NCBI RefSeq assembly: GCF_003073045.1
Contig: NC_037602.1
Span: 1,612,001 to 1,676,000, forward strand
Origin: Pomacea canaliculata
Lineage: Eukaryota; Mollusca; Gastropoda; Architaenioglossa; Ampullariidae
DNA length: 64,000 nt
Reading direction: 5' to 3'
Each line of letters starts with the position of its first letter. Position 1 is the first letter of the stretch. The position numbers and the translations under genes were made by a program. Below, in pieces: positions 48,401-59,709 of this stretch. Under the pieces are notes generated by a model. The model searched no databases, was not told the origin of the DNA, and saw only the letters and a program-made list of their open reading frames with translations.

Positions 48401-51400
48401 GAAGAGTCACCTTTTTATGCACCAGCATTTACAACTAAACTGGATAACTCCGATGTACCAAGTTCAAAGAGGTTAACATTTTTTGTTAAGAGAAAGTCAA
48501 TATTTACCAAGAATTAACAGTAACATAATAAAAAATAATAGCAATAATAAAAATTTGGTTGTCCTGTTTTTCATCTTATTTTTCCAAGATTTAACTTAAT
48601 TAAAAATTTTACGATATTTTAGTTATAATTTTTCTTTTTTTAGGACTGTGTTGAGAGCAAGAGCTGAAAACTGCATCAACTTGATCAACCAGGCATTGCT
48701 GCGGATGAAAGACTTCCTGGAGTTGGCCTACATCCCAGCAGCCCGTACAACATGGGGTGTAGCAGGCTGGCCTGATGGTAAGCAGTTGTATCAACAGTGC
48801 CTCAAGTACCATACTAGCACAGACATGACGCCCCAAGAGGTGTATGACCTGGGCCTGAAAGAGGTGTCTCGCATTCGTGGGAACATGGAAGCGGTAAGTG
48901 TGAGTTAGTGACGAAGGAAGACTTTCTCCATTCCCTCACTCAGAGATTACCCAGTCTTCTGAGATGTTGCAAGACCAGCATGAACCATTCAAATCTGTTG
49001 ATTCACTGGACTGAAATTCTGAGTTCATATCCACATGAGGAAATGTATTTTAGAAATTTCAACTATTATTTGTTGAGGTGTCATTTTGGTACATAGTATT
49101 GTGTAGTCACTGCATTTCATGCATTTCAATCTGCTGTTCCATCTCAACAAGATTTTTTTTTTAAAAATCAGACAATATTCATTAAACTGCATCAAATGCC
49201 ATTAAATCTCTTTTCATATCAGCTATTTTGCTGATAACAGAAGTGCTCATTGCTAATAGCACAAGCTAGCAGGATCACATAGTTGCATTTTCACATTGCA
49301 TAATCACATTTTTCACTGGAAACATCCAAATGAGCCTGTATCTGTGACAGTTTTGCATTTCTGAGGTATTTCAGAGAGCAAGCTAGGGGAGAGAATTCAA
49401 TATTAAAAATATAAAAATTTAGTTTTCTCGCAGACATAACCAGGTCACCCCAAATCCTTCTACTTCTCACCTGAAATTGCTGTTTGATATAAATTTTATT
49501 CCTGTTTCCTTGACAGGCTTTGAAGAGGCTGAACTTCCAAGGTTCCATCAAACAGTTCTATGACAGCATCCGAGCAGACCCTAAGTTCTACAAAAACAGC
49601 CCAGTAAGATTTTAATTCTGTTCTTTTTTCTTTTTCTTGATTTAAAAAAAATTTTTTAACGTTTGAATGTGATGATCATCTATCATTCATAGTCACCACT
49701 TCTGTTACGGTATCATAGCAGAACAGCAGGTGAGGGGGATAATGATGCCTTGAAGGTTTTTGGGTTCGGATTTTTCCTTTTTTTGTGCTGAGGTAGAAGT
49801 TGTTAATGATTTTATTCTTTATGTGCAGGAAGAACTGCTGTCAACTTTTGAAGACTATATCTACAATCACATCTTCCCTAAGCTACCTAAACTCTTCAAA
49901 AATATTCCTGACTTTCCACTCAAGTTAGTTTTTTTGACAACTTTCCACCCTCTCTCCTGGCATGATTAGCGCAAGCTCTAGACCAGTGGTGCCCAACCTT
50001 TTCTCACCCGAGGGCCACACTGGACACGTTATAAAATCTTGCAGGCCAGAACATGGTGATTTTGCCAGAATCATGACGTTAAAAATGAAATTGTGTGGTT
50101 AAAATGAGGCTAGATGTGTCCTGCGGGCTGCGGGATGGGCACCCCTGCTTAGACAGTGTTGAAATCTGTGCAAAAACCATCTGTTGAAATATTGGTATCT
50201 TGAATCATGAAGTACTTAAATATAAGTTCTTTTAAAAATTTTGAAGACGTAGAAGCAGCACAATGTGGATTTCTTGGAGGTTCTGCACATGCATATGCAA
50301 AAGATGAAAATGTAAACATAAGGTTAACTTTTCTTACGTGTACTGCTGTTTATCTGTCATAATTGACACAGTAGCTTGAGAAGGGAAATGTCTTACTCTT
50401 TGGTTGCACATGTTTCAGGGTTGAGCAGATGCCATATGATGGCCCTGGTGGAGTGTACATGGCAGGGACTCCAGATAAGAAAGTGCCTGGAATTTTCTAT
50501 GCTAATGTTACTGATCCTTCAAGAGTGTAAGCAGGGGTCAAGCTGATACTTTTTTTTATACCTCTTATTTTTACTTAATCTCATAAGATTGGGAAAAAAT
50601 TATAGTTGCATAATGAAATAATTGTATCTAATTGAATGTGTTGGAGATGACAGTGGATGATGCTTGTTTTAATTTTTGCTGCTGTCATGTAACCTGAACA
50701 TTTTTGGGAAGGAGAAAACTTGAATTTTGCAATAAAAGTAATGAACATTGCCTACTTTCTGGTGACAGCATTAATCCAAGAAAATTCATATTTACCATTT
50801 TTTTAAAAATCTACATGGGTTACCTGCCTTTACCAAAAAACCTGTCTTCATCAATTGTTGCAAGATTAGGATGTTTCCAAACTTGGTTTTTCAAGTGTGT
50901 TCTTAATTATTTTTCAGCTCTACTCTTAACCTCATGGCTTTAACACTTCACGAAACACTACCTGGACACCATCTACAAGTAATATATTTTTTCGGTTGAT
51001 TTCAGTTTTTATTTATTTAATTTTTTGTGGAAATCTCAGATTGGTAAAAGGGGGGTTTAATATGCTCTTGATACTTGATTTAAAATATTGGTTATGCACT
51101 TCCTCAGAAATGTTGTGGTTTATGCATATTTACCTTTAACCCTTTCTTTTATGCTATAGGCAATTTATTCTCTTTCTGCAAACATGCCACCATTCCGAGC
51201 ACTGATCGAGGACAACCATTACTACAGAATGCCTGCCACATTTCCCATCCACACAGCATATATTGAGGTTGGTAGCACTGATTTTGGCAGCTATGTCCAA
51301 ATAGATTAAAATCAATCAAATAATGGTTTTCATATTTTTGTGTTATAAAGCTTATGATGCATACTTAAATGGGAATTCTGTGAGGTTCTTCAGAGTAGCA

Positions 51401-52702
51401 AATGAACACGCTCACTCACACAGTGTTTTTATCAAGTGGTAAAGTCATATATGATAGGGAGTTTGATTTTACTCTGGAAGTCAATTATCTAATGGCATTG
51501 CTTTTAACTCCTCTAGGGCTGGGGCCTTTACAGCGAGTATCTTGGAGAGGAACTTGGCCTGTACCAAGATGACTACATGCTGTAAGTTGAAGTTGTTGAA
51601 ATGCTGTTACACATATAGTCTTGGGTATACATAGGTTTTAGTGGCGGCTTTTTTGTGTGTGTGTGTTATTTTGTTTTTTTGTTTGTTTGTTTGTTTTTTG
51701 CCTTTTACTTCACTTGGTACGTCTTTTCAAAGAGACTGCATGCAGATTGTGGTTCTTATATAAAAGTCATGTCTAGCACCTATTTCACATTGTGCCAAAT
51801 TATATAAAAAATTTCTTTCTTTTCAAACAAAAAAAAGAATGGGTCGATATTCTGAAGAAATCTTCCGTGCATGCAGACTGGTCGTAGACACTGGACTTCA
51901 CTACTTTGGGTAAGGACTGTGTGCAGCATAATTTAAAATGCTTTCCATCAGTTTTATTGGTGTCATAAAGACTAATAACATAGTTAAAAAGGTTAAATTT
52001 GTAGTGAGTAGGTAACAGGTCAAGAGTAAAGGCTTTGGCAGGAATGTAATTTTTATCATAAATAACTGTTGGGGGTTTTTTGTTCATTAAATTTTTTCTT
52101 TGCTTTTTCATGGTGTAGTCATATTTTATGACTGAATGTTTGCTTCAGATGGGAGCGTGAGCGGGCCATTCAGTATTTACTGGACAACTCTGTTGAAACT
52201 CCAGAAAATGTGAAAATTGAAGTGGACCGGTACTTGACCTGGCCTGGGCAAGCCACGGCATACAAAGTTGGTGAAATAAAGATCAAGCAACTTCGCCAGA
52301 AAGCTAGTAATGCTTTAGGTATGACAGTCATTATTTTTGTAAATAATATCTGTTTTACCTTTTAGATGTCATATTAAATGAAGCAAAGCATCCAGGAAAA
52401 TAGGTTGTGATAAAGACAAACGGTACTTGATATATGTATACATTAAGAGCATCATCATATCCTGCAACTGAATGGGTTTTATGCACACCTTAGTTATTTT
52501 TTTTCTTCATGGAATTATTTTAGTCTTTTTGTATATTCCAGGTGACCTGTTTGATATCCGAGATTTCCACTCTGTTATCTTGGTGAATGGAGGCATGCCA
52601 TTAAACTTGCTGGAACAGCTGGTAGATGATTGGATTGCAGCAACATTACACCCTGAAAATGCACTGCAGGATAAAGATGAGAAAATATGCACTGAGGAAT
52701 AA
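42440..52702 (+). CDS. DUF885-family predicted zinc metallopeptidase, copy 5 (N-terminus uncertain)
   Basis: Well-supported exons: (44288 or 44427)-44545, 47155-47285, 47537-47672, 48058-48126, 48356-48471, 48644-48893, 49517-49603, 49829-49923, 50419-50526, 50918-50978, 51160-51267, 51517-51581, 51838-51909, 52149-52318, 52542-52702. Motifs HETLPGHH, GWGLYSEYLGEE and YLTWPGQATAYK are intact. Two starts compete. (a) Exon 42440-42496 (MAMAMAVEKSALAEGIQPR, donor gtaaga) joined in phase to an acceptor at 44287 gives 647 aa and no signal peptide. (b) ATG 44292 begins MSFLVFVWFGLIFMCLPTLT, an excellent signal peptide, but in another frame; a short intron about 44332-44418 would be needed. The intron after 47672 has a GC donor. 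It is the most diverged copy. AT-rich third positions make its codon use differ from the GC-richer copies 1, 2 and 4. Confidence 0.88.
43452..43626 (-). mobile_element. 175-bp hAT-like MITE, copy B (in copy 5 intron)
   Basis: Reverse complement of 34456-34630 over its full 175 bp with about five differences. The CAGGGCTTCTGCT terminal repeats are intact. TAAAA flanks both ends, but no 8-bp duplication is clear. It sits in the first intron if the 42440 start is used. Confidence 0.85.
45199..45540. mobile_element. Tigger/pogo-like MITE 1 (in copy 5 intron 3)
   Basis: Left end CAGGTAGTCCTCGGGTTACG, right end CATAAGTCGAGGACTACCTG, forming inverted terminal repeats. TA dinucleotides flank both sides (45197-45198 and 45541-45542), as expected for Tc1/mariner-pogo insertion. 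The 342-bp element has no transposase frame, so it is non-autonomous. Confidence 0.85.
46052..46538. mobile_element. Tigger/pogo-like MITE 2 (in copy 5 intron 3)
   Basis: Left end CAGCAATCCCTCGCCACTTC, right end TTGATAAACGAGGGATTACTG, matching inverted CAGTAATCCCTCG-type termini with TA target duplications (46050-46051 and 46539-46540). It is 487 bp, AT-rich, with no transposase frame. Its ends differ from MITE 1, so it belongs to a separate subfamily. Confidence 0.85.
49984..50147. mobile_element. hAT-like MITE in copy 5 intron 10
   Basis: The 164-bp element has inverted ends CAGTGGTGCCCAACC and GATGGGCACCCCTG, typical of hAT elements with GGGCCAC motifs inside. Flanks CTCTAGAC and CTTAGAC look like a slightly decayed 8-bp target duplication. 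Confidence 0.75.
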
Positions 52703-55325
52703 AACTTGTAAATTGTTGGATTATTTTATCGACTATGGGCAGTGGTGCTTTTGTGCAATCTCGTGACTTCAAGGATGGTGATTGCTGCAGAATGGCATGC
52801 ATTGCATTATGTCGTGCCTTTTTTGCTTTTACTTTAATGCATGGGGGGAAAAAATAAGTATTTTGTTTTCTTTGCCTTGAATAAATGAACTGGTTAAGAA
52901 TTGTATTATATATGCATTTGACTTGTTAATCCTATTTTCATTTTACTCCAGGTAGCAATTTTATTGATTGTATTAGTTATAAATGGTGAATTTCAGTTAT
53001 GGTTAGAGTGATGGACTTGATGCATTTATCATCTGCAAGAGACTTCAACTTATAGACAAATGTTAAATGTTTTGTGATAAAACCCCAAGTCATACTGGAT
53101 TGAGAGCTCTGAAAGTTTTTTTAAATTTTGCTTTTCTTTTGAATGCAATGGAGTTCTTGAGAGAGTTGTATGCAGAAAAACAATTTATACCCACCATGTG
53201 GTTTCTTTGTGGATACATTCATGAACAGAATTCATTCTTTGCGTTCTTTAGTCTGCCTATGTGTGTATGGAGTGGTCACTGTACGTGTATGCAATGGGTG
53301 AGATGTCTAGTGCGTTTCTGGATTTTAGGTGATAAGTTACTTGTTCTTTCTCACTCTGTCTCTCTATCTCTTACCTGTCTTTCAATGCGGATGCTATTAT
53401 TCAGCTCAATACAAAATGGTACAAATATCAACCTTTTAGACAAATGCTGCAAAATATCTCTTAACATCCAAAGTTGTCACGGACGCTGGCTGTCACAAGA
53501 GCAACACACACACGACGTCCATACTCGTTAATTCAACATAGAACAACGGTTGCCTGAGGATGTCCACATCATGTTATTTTCCTTATCATGTGGCCGAGGA
53601 CTTTACGACGAAGAACACAGGTACATTTAAAAAAGAAAAAAAAGTGTCTCAACGCACAGTTCTTTAGAGAAAATGGTTAAAACCATCTATGATGTAAGTA
53701 AACCTCGAGGGCGTAGGTAATGCACTAGCCTCTACACTTGATTACAGACATCAGCCACTCAGTTCATAACTTAAAATGGTTTTCAGTCTTTCTGAAAGCC
53801 AGTTCTCGATACATCAATTCCTAACCATCCATACCATCTAACCATGCACACTGACTCTCTAAGCTTTCAGTACAAACTATCAGTCACCTGTAACCATACT
53901 CACAGCTCGGCGTCTGCCTAGCGCAGTGTTGTCGCCCTTGTCATCTCCAGTCACAACACGAATAACACTCACCACACTTGTAATCCACTCGAAGCCATTT
54001 TTCCTTCCCCGATGGAGTAGGAAACTCTTTGGGTCTCCCCGTGTAAGTCACAGACGGATGCCACTGTCAGGCCGTACATACACACTGGCGGTGTCGGGGA
54101 GGGGGTGCTCACCCAGTCACAGCAGCGGTACTCCACGGTGACGTCACGAGGTCCGGTGCACCCAGTCCACCCGCTGCTGGGCGTTGTACCGACGGCGATC
54201 GAGGAATGGTCTTGGGAGGCGATTTTTTCTCCTTCAGAAGTGCTCCAGCTCAGTCAGCCCATACAGGGAACCTGTAACTCGAGTTTACACTAAACTACTA
54301 TTCTACACCATGTTCTCCAATCCACACATCTTTCTCTCATGTATTCGTGTTTACAACTTTGAAACCTACAGGAGTTCTATTACAATTCCACAAGCAATAA
54401 CAGAAATATGTTAGACCTCGTCTAGGCGAGGTTACTCAACAAGGGGTCAGCACTGCGCCGCCTCCAGTGTCGATGAACACCACCCTGCTCTACTCTGTCA
54501 TCTCACCTCGCGACATTCACGTGACTCACGCACGTCTTCTTCCTTCACTATCCCGGGCCTGAGTACATTTTCTACCTCTTTCCCATCAAAAATCACCACA
54601 TACTCCGTGTCACGGTTAACCCTTTCCCCTCTAACGCTCTCAGTCCTTCTCCCGTGCACTCTATCCGCTCTTCCCTACGTCGCCAAGGGGTTAAAATAAC
54701 ATGAAACACATGGAGGCACGGACTGGCGCGTGACAGAGGTAAAATACACACATCAATACTTGACAACCCAATCTGTGAAAATATTAAGCAACACAATAAT
54801 CTGTGTGTAGATGAGCAGTTTTCAGAATAGACCACGTGATTCTACATCTCAGGGTTACCTCATCACTTACCAATAACTAGATTACAAAAAACTATATAAA
54901 CCGTCATTTATCGATAATAACATATTGAACTTTTATTCCCATGTATTACTCTTACTTCTTTTGCTCTACATACTGTGATCGCCTACATTTCCAAAGACAT
55001 TATTATTTAAATGCACGTAGTTATCATTCAGTGCTTGTTGTATTATTTTATATATATATTGCCCTATTTAAAAAAGAATAATTTTGCATTTATAAAGAAG
55101 TGTAATATACCTTTATCATGAGTACATGACGGCGGCCGACATGCCGGTGACACTAGGAGCAGGGTATGATAAGAGTTTGATGGAAGTAGATGTAAGTGTA
55201 GAGAAGCTCGTGCTGTCCCGTTATCTGCGCTGGAGAAGGTTTTTGTCAGAAGGCGAGTTTCCAGGACACGTGCCTTAAATATACTCACCACACAATGCTG
55301 AATAATCAGTTGGCGAGGGTGGATG
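52703..55325. other. Intergenic region between copy 5 and the expansin-like pair
   Basis: AATAAA at 52880-52885 is the likely poly(A) signal of copy 5. The rest shows no recognised exon. The frame at 53067-53531 lacks codon structure and splice support. A minus-strand stretch at about 54113-54256 could be an exon (see findings). Confidence 0.5.
52880..52885 (+). terminator. Polyadenylation signal of copy 5
   Basis: AATAAA lies 178 bp after the stop codon at 52702, in sense orientation. A TTG/T-rich stretch follows. It is the first canonical signal downstream of the coding region. Confidence 0.6.
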
Positions 55326-55333
55326 TATATAAG
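55326..55333 (+). promoter_or_regulatory. TATA box of expansin-like gene 1
   Basis: TATATAAG lies 57 bp before the start codon. The second gene has the same sequence at nearly the same distance (61 bp), which supports a shared core promoter. Confidence 0.75.
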
Positions 55334-55382
55334 GCCAGACTTACAGTCCGAGCCATGCTAGTGACAGAGGTAGAGGCTCAAC

Positions 55383-58197
55383 ATGTTGCTGCTGTCGTTG
55401 TTGTCGTTGGTTGTAGTGGCGTCTGTTGATGGCGCGGGGACCGTTAACTCCGAGGCCCTCAACATGTACAAAAGTACGTTTAAAGGCGATGTAAGTGATC
55501 TCTCTTTCAATTAATGGTTTTCGTCACCAGGTCAAACTTTATCGTTATTAATTACATGATTTCCCTTATTTTTCGTTCTTAATATCATACTTTTAGTATA
55601 AGCGTGAGATTATGTCCTCACAGCATTGTAATTTTACCTTTCCATACAGTTCAAGTAGGGGAAGGGTTGTTCGACTAAATTCTAAAGGCCAAGGGTCAGC
55701 TGTTTGAATCTTTCTTTCTTTAGTGTCTTCCTTGGTAAAGGTATGTGACAGCAGTAGTCGTGCTACCCATTGCATTCATTAATAAACATGTTTTCCATTC
55801 TGTATGCAGGGTACTTACTATGGCAGCTCTGGTGGTGGTGGCACGTGTTCATACGGGGTACAAAACCCACCTGCAGCCAGCGGGACAAAGTACCCCGTGG
55901 CTCTCAACAGTCCTCAGTTTATGAACTCTGTCATGTGTGGGTCCTGCTGGAGGGTGAGTATGGGTAAGGACACGTGTTTAGCTGTACTTGTATTAGTGTC
56001 AGACATGAAGATTAGCTGTCAGCTATTGACACTAGCTAAGCTACACACATTAGATGTGTCAGGGTTAGACATCTTAAATGTGTGGTATATACCCAAGTAA
56101 CTGTCAGGCAAAAACGTGCTGGCGGTGCTGCTGGTGCTGCTGGTGGTGCTGGTGGTGCTGGTGCTGCTAGTGGTGGTGCTGCTGGTGGCAGCGGCGGTAG
56201 AAGCAGCTGCAACAGAAAGAAAAGAACAAACGTAACAAGAAAGAGAGTTGAACAAAGTTGAAAAAAATGATAAATACTTGACTTGTTTTCTATAAATACT
56301 TGACTTGTTTTCTAGAGACCACCATGTCTCTGTCCACTCTCTGGCTAACTCGCTGAATGTGTGCAGGTGACTGGGGCTGGGACTGGATCAGGCCACAGCC
56401 CAATAACAGGCACATTCACGGTCTTTGTGGACAACCTGTGCCCTGAGTGTCACGCCGGTATTCTATAAAAACAATATTTAAATACTAGAGAGTTGTCAAC
56501 TGGTTTTCTAATGACTTGGTAAATATCAGTGCAAGATACTATTTCTGACTATTTCCTCTCGTTTTCAAGATATACAAGGATCTACAAGCACATAAACATC
56601 AAAATTGTGACTTCACGATCTGCTTTTGTTTCTAGTTCTCCGACTGGCTGAACCTTCCACATCAAAAACGTCTTCATAACCCTGATTTCTGTTTGAAGGA
56701 ATAGTATCTTGCATTGAGTTCTACCCAGTTAGAAGAAAATCATTTTGCATCCCTCTAGTCATTCAACGATATTCCATCCGTAATTATCATCACGTGTTTG
56801 GAGGCATAGAGGTGATGACTAGTGCGAAGCTGGCTAACAAGTCTGTCTTCCTCTTTGTCCTCCATTACTACCTTCCACACTTTGTGTGTTCTGTGGCTGG
56901 TAATCTCGCTTTTGAGGTCGGGACTCAGCAACCTATAGTCAGGGCGTGACGGGTGGCAACAACTTGAATCGGAAATAAAAATACATTAATCTTTTGGGAG
57001 GGAAAAAAATTAACGCCAATGCACCCACGTTGTTACCTTTGAAAATTTTTTTTTACAAAACTGTTTTTGATGCGTTGGAAGGGGACCTTGACCTGGGTGT
57101 GAGCGGTGACGGCCGTTGGGACATCACCATTCAAGCTGTCCAGTGTCCGGTGGGGTCTGGCAACGTGCAGTTCAAGTTCCAGGGTTCCAACCCTTATTAT
57201 GTGAAGCTGCAAGTCCGCAATGCTCGGTAAAGCTCTTTGACGAGAGAGAATACGGTAATATGCTGGTGGGGAGAGCGTGTGTGTGCGTGTGTGTGTGCGC
57301 GCGCACGCGTGTGTGTGTGTGTGTTTGTGTGCCGACATGCATCGCTGCACTGACGACCCTTGTGTCACCTGACCCTCCCAGACTGCCCGTGCACGTGATG
57401 GAGATCGAGCAGGGCGGAAGTTTCCACGCCATGACGCACACGGGCGACGGCTTCTTCCTGTACAATGGCGGCCCCATCAGCGGCGCCTTCAGGGTCCGAC
57501 TGACGGCAGTCAACGGCGCGCAGATCACAGACACCATCAGTGGAATCGGTGAGCACTGCTGGCAGGACAGTCTTCCTGTGTCTGTCACGTGTCATCTATG
57601 TTCCTGATCGTTATTATTCTGGGATTATCGTCATGGCTTCTTACAGAACTTTTCTTCGCTGACTCTACAAGAGTCGACATTGCAGGTACCCAGATAGTTC
57701 CATCTGAGCCAAAACGCCTGGAAGCATTTGTAGTATATAGCGCATTGTTAAAATAATATTCATATATATTCTTTTTTTGTAGTCATACAAGAGGAAGTGA
57801 AGATAAAGCCGCACGCACCATTGGCAGTTTTGTTATGTAATGAAACGACATCCTGCTGATAAAAAGAATTTTAAACTAACAAATAGTTATTTATCACAGT
57901 TGGGCTTCTTGTAAATTTAATGAGTGCTTTCATTGTCCTCTGTATTTCTTGTCACCTTTTTTTTCTTAACAGTTCTTTAAAACTTACCATTTTATTATTG
58001 TTGTATCTGATGTTACAATTCCTTCATAACATCAGCTTTGTGGAACTGGTAAAAGTCCTAGAGAAATTGTGGAGCTGTTATCAGCTTAATACAATCTGCA
58101 GTATACTTTGCACTATGCCATCCTGTCTGCAGTGAACGACCAGATCCTGTCGGGACAGAACCAGTTTCCCTTGGACAGCAGCCTGCCCAGCGCCTGA
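55383..58197 (+). CDS. Secreted expansin-like protein 1
   Basis: Exons 55383-55490, 55810-55953, 56367-56457, 57082-57226, 57382-57548 and 58133-58197 join in phase to 239 aa. The signal peptide is MLLLSLLSLVVVASVDG. The first domain (about 36-137) resembles the expansin/GH45-like double-psi beta-barrel: GTYYGSSGGGGTCSYG, MCGSCW, FVDNLCPECHAG, then DLDLG at 116-120, whose Asp is the counterpart of the conserved expansin Asp. Six cysteines could form three disulfides. The second domain (about 138-239: NVQFKFQGSNPYY, then VRNARLP and FRVRLTAVNGAQ) resembles the expansin C-terminal/CBM63 carbohydrate-binding domain. Known role of expansins: loosening cellulose-rich walls without hydrolysis. In an animal, food-wall loosening is the natural guess. 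The segment after DLDLG is a few residues shorter than in plant or bacterial members. AATAAA at 58295 is the likely poly(A) signal. Confidence 0.93.
57272..57333. repeat. GT/GC microsatellite in expansin-like 1 intron 4
   Basis: Alternating GTGTGC/GTGTGT of about 60 bp in a 155-bp intron. It produces long spurious minus-strand frames rich in HT repeats. Confidence 0.9.
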
Positions 58198-58294
58198 AGC
58201 ACCAAAAGCTTCAGTGACTCAGTGGAGGAGCTTCTCTGGTTTCTTCCACACGAGACTGTTTGACTGACTTATCTTTCCCAGGGTGTCATGCAAA

Positions 58295-58300
58295 AATAAA
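58295..58300 (+). terminator. Polyadenylation signal of expansin-like gene 1
   Basis: AATAAA lies 98 bp after the stop codon at 58197, a normal distance for a short 3' UTR. Confidence 0.65.
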
Positions 58301-59648
58301 GACCTCCCACAGATGTACCTTCTCTTTGTCCTTCATTACTCTGTCTGCCTCTCCTCTCTCTTGTCATGACATGAACTCTGCCCTGTGCTCTGTGTGACTG
58401 ACATTCGTGTTGTAGCAGGTGAGCGGCTGGCACCGAGAGACAAAGTGAAGCTGCCAGACAGTCTTTGACTGCTTTATAAATTATTGTCAAACATGTGCTT
58501 ACTCTCTGTTCTACTTGATTTCAACACGTGAGTGAATATGTAACAGCTGAAATGTCCATTTTCATTGCTGACACCAACTTAAAGGGGAACTTACTGCTGC
58601 ATATCCCCGCCTCAGCTTCCCCTTACCATCATTTCTACTGACACCCAGTAGGTAGTCCGTCGACATTTTAATCATAAACATCTGCGATGACCATGCACAT
58701 AATACTTTTGGGAAAAAGGGACCAAGATGGCAGTTGATGACGTCACCAGGCGGTCAAACCAGGTCACGCCGAAAGTGCTGTACATGTCCGCAGTAAACAA
58801 TAATAATACAATATTCTACAAGTGCAAGAAGGGCGCACAATGCTGTAGACCTGACAACCGGAGCTCGGCGACTAATGTCGTGCTCGGGTGGTCTCGATAC
58901 CCAGGTGACGTGTTGCTGCCAGCGCTCTTGTCTGGGACAAGTCAGTAACAAGGATTTCAACTGACAGTCTGGAGAAAATGGCAGATGGCGAAGGTTATCT
59001 TTCTAGAAAAAAAAACTTTAAATATATTGAAGATAAGTGTCGCCAAGACACGTGGAACGTGAGGCCGAGCATGAGGACAAATGGGACTGTGACATGTAGG
59101 TCACTGCAGGAATCAGGAATGTTCCCCAACGAACACCTGACGAGAGTGAGTGACAGCAGTCAGCTTGGTAGACGAGGTGAAGTGGTACTTAGGGGGAAGA
59201 CAAACAAATAATCGATATAACGAAAGCACAAGCATGTCAACAAGCAAACCAATAAACAAACACAGTGTCACAGCTGTGCTGTGCATCCCCGAAACAAAGT
59301 CAATTCATTCTTGGACTTTCTTGACCCTAGAAACCTGTGGTCTCTGTGCTGGAGAATTGAAAAAGTTTTAATATTCTTACTATACCGTGATGATTATTGA
59401 TGCTGATGGATAATGATGATGGATGATTGTTGATGATGATGCGCAGGTCCTTCACACTGAAATCTCCAAGAAAAACAATTATGATAAGGTATTTTAACAA
59501 AAAGTATTTAAATGACAATCAAAGGACAACCATATTTTCTAAGCATGCAGAATGAAGAAGGATGAATGTGATCGCTGTCAAAGTCACAACAGGGCGTGGT
59601 TATTGGTCAGGGACTGAAAGTATAGAGACTGAGCAGGCCTGTGTGGTC
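58301..59648. other. Intergenic spacer between the expansin-like genes
   Basis: No coding exon was recognised. A short GATGAT-type run lies near 59400-59440. The frames on both strands near 58727-59371 are short, lack conserved motifs and have no matching splice phases. Confidence 0.5.
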
Positions 59649-59656
59649 TATATAAG
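59649..59656 (+). promoter_or_regulatory. TATA box of expansin-like gene 2
   Basis: TATATAAG lies 61 bp before the start codon, matching gene 1. A second AT-rich stretch, GATATAAAAAGG, follows at about 59659 and could serve instead. Confidence 0.7.
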
Positions 59657-59709
59657 ACGATATAAAAAGGTTTGTCAGACGACGATAGAGGCTGAAGTTC
59701 ACCTGTGAC

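Noticed and set aside
53067-53531. 154-residue frame
   Set aside because: Composition looks random, there are no family motifs, it lies beyond the copy 5 poly(A) signal, and no promoter was recognised.
57033-57588. Long minus-strand frames with HT repeats
   Set aside because: They are shadows of the expansin-like exons and the GT microsatellite. The + strand exons carry the conserved motifs.
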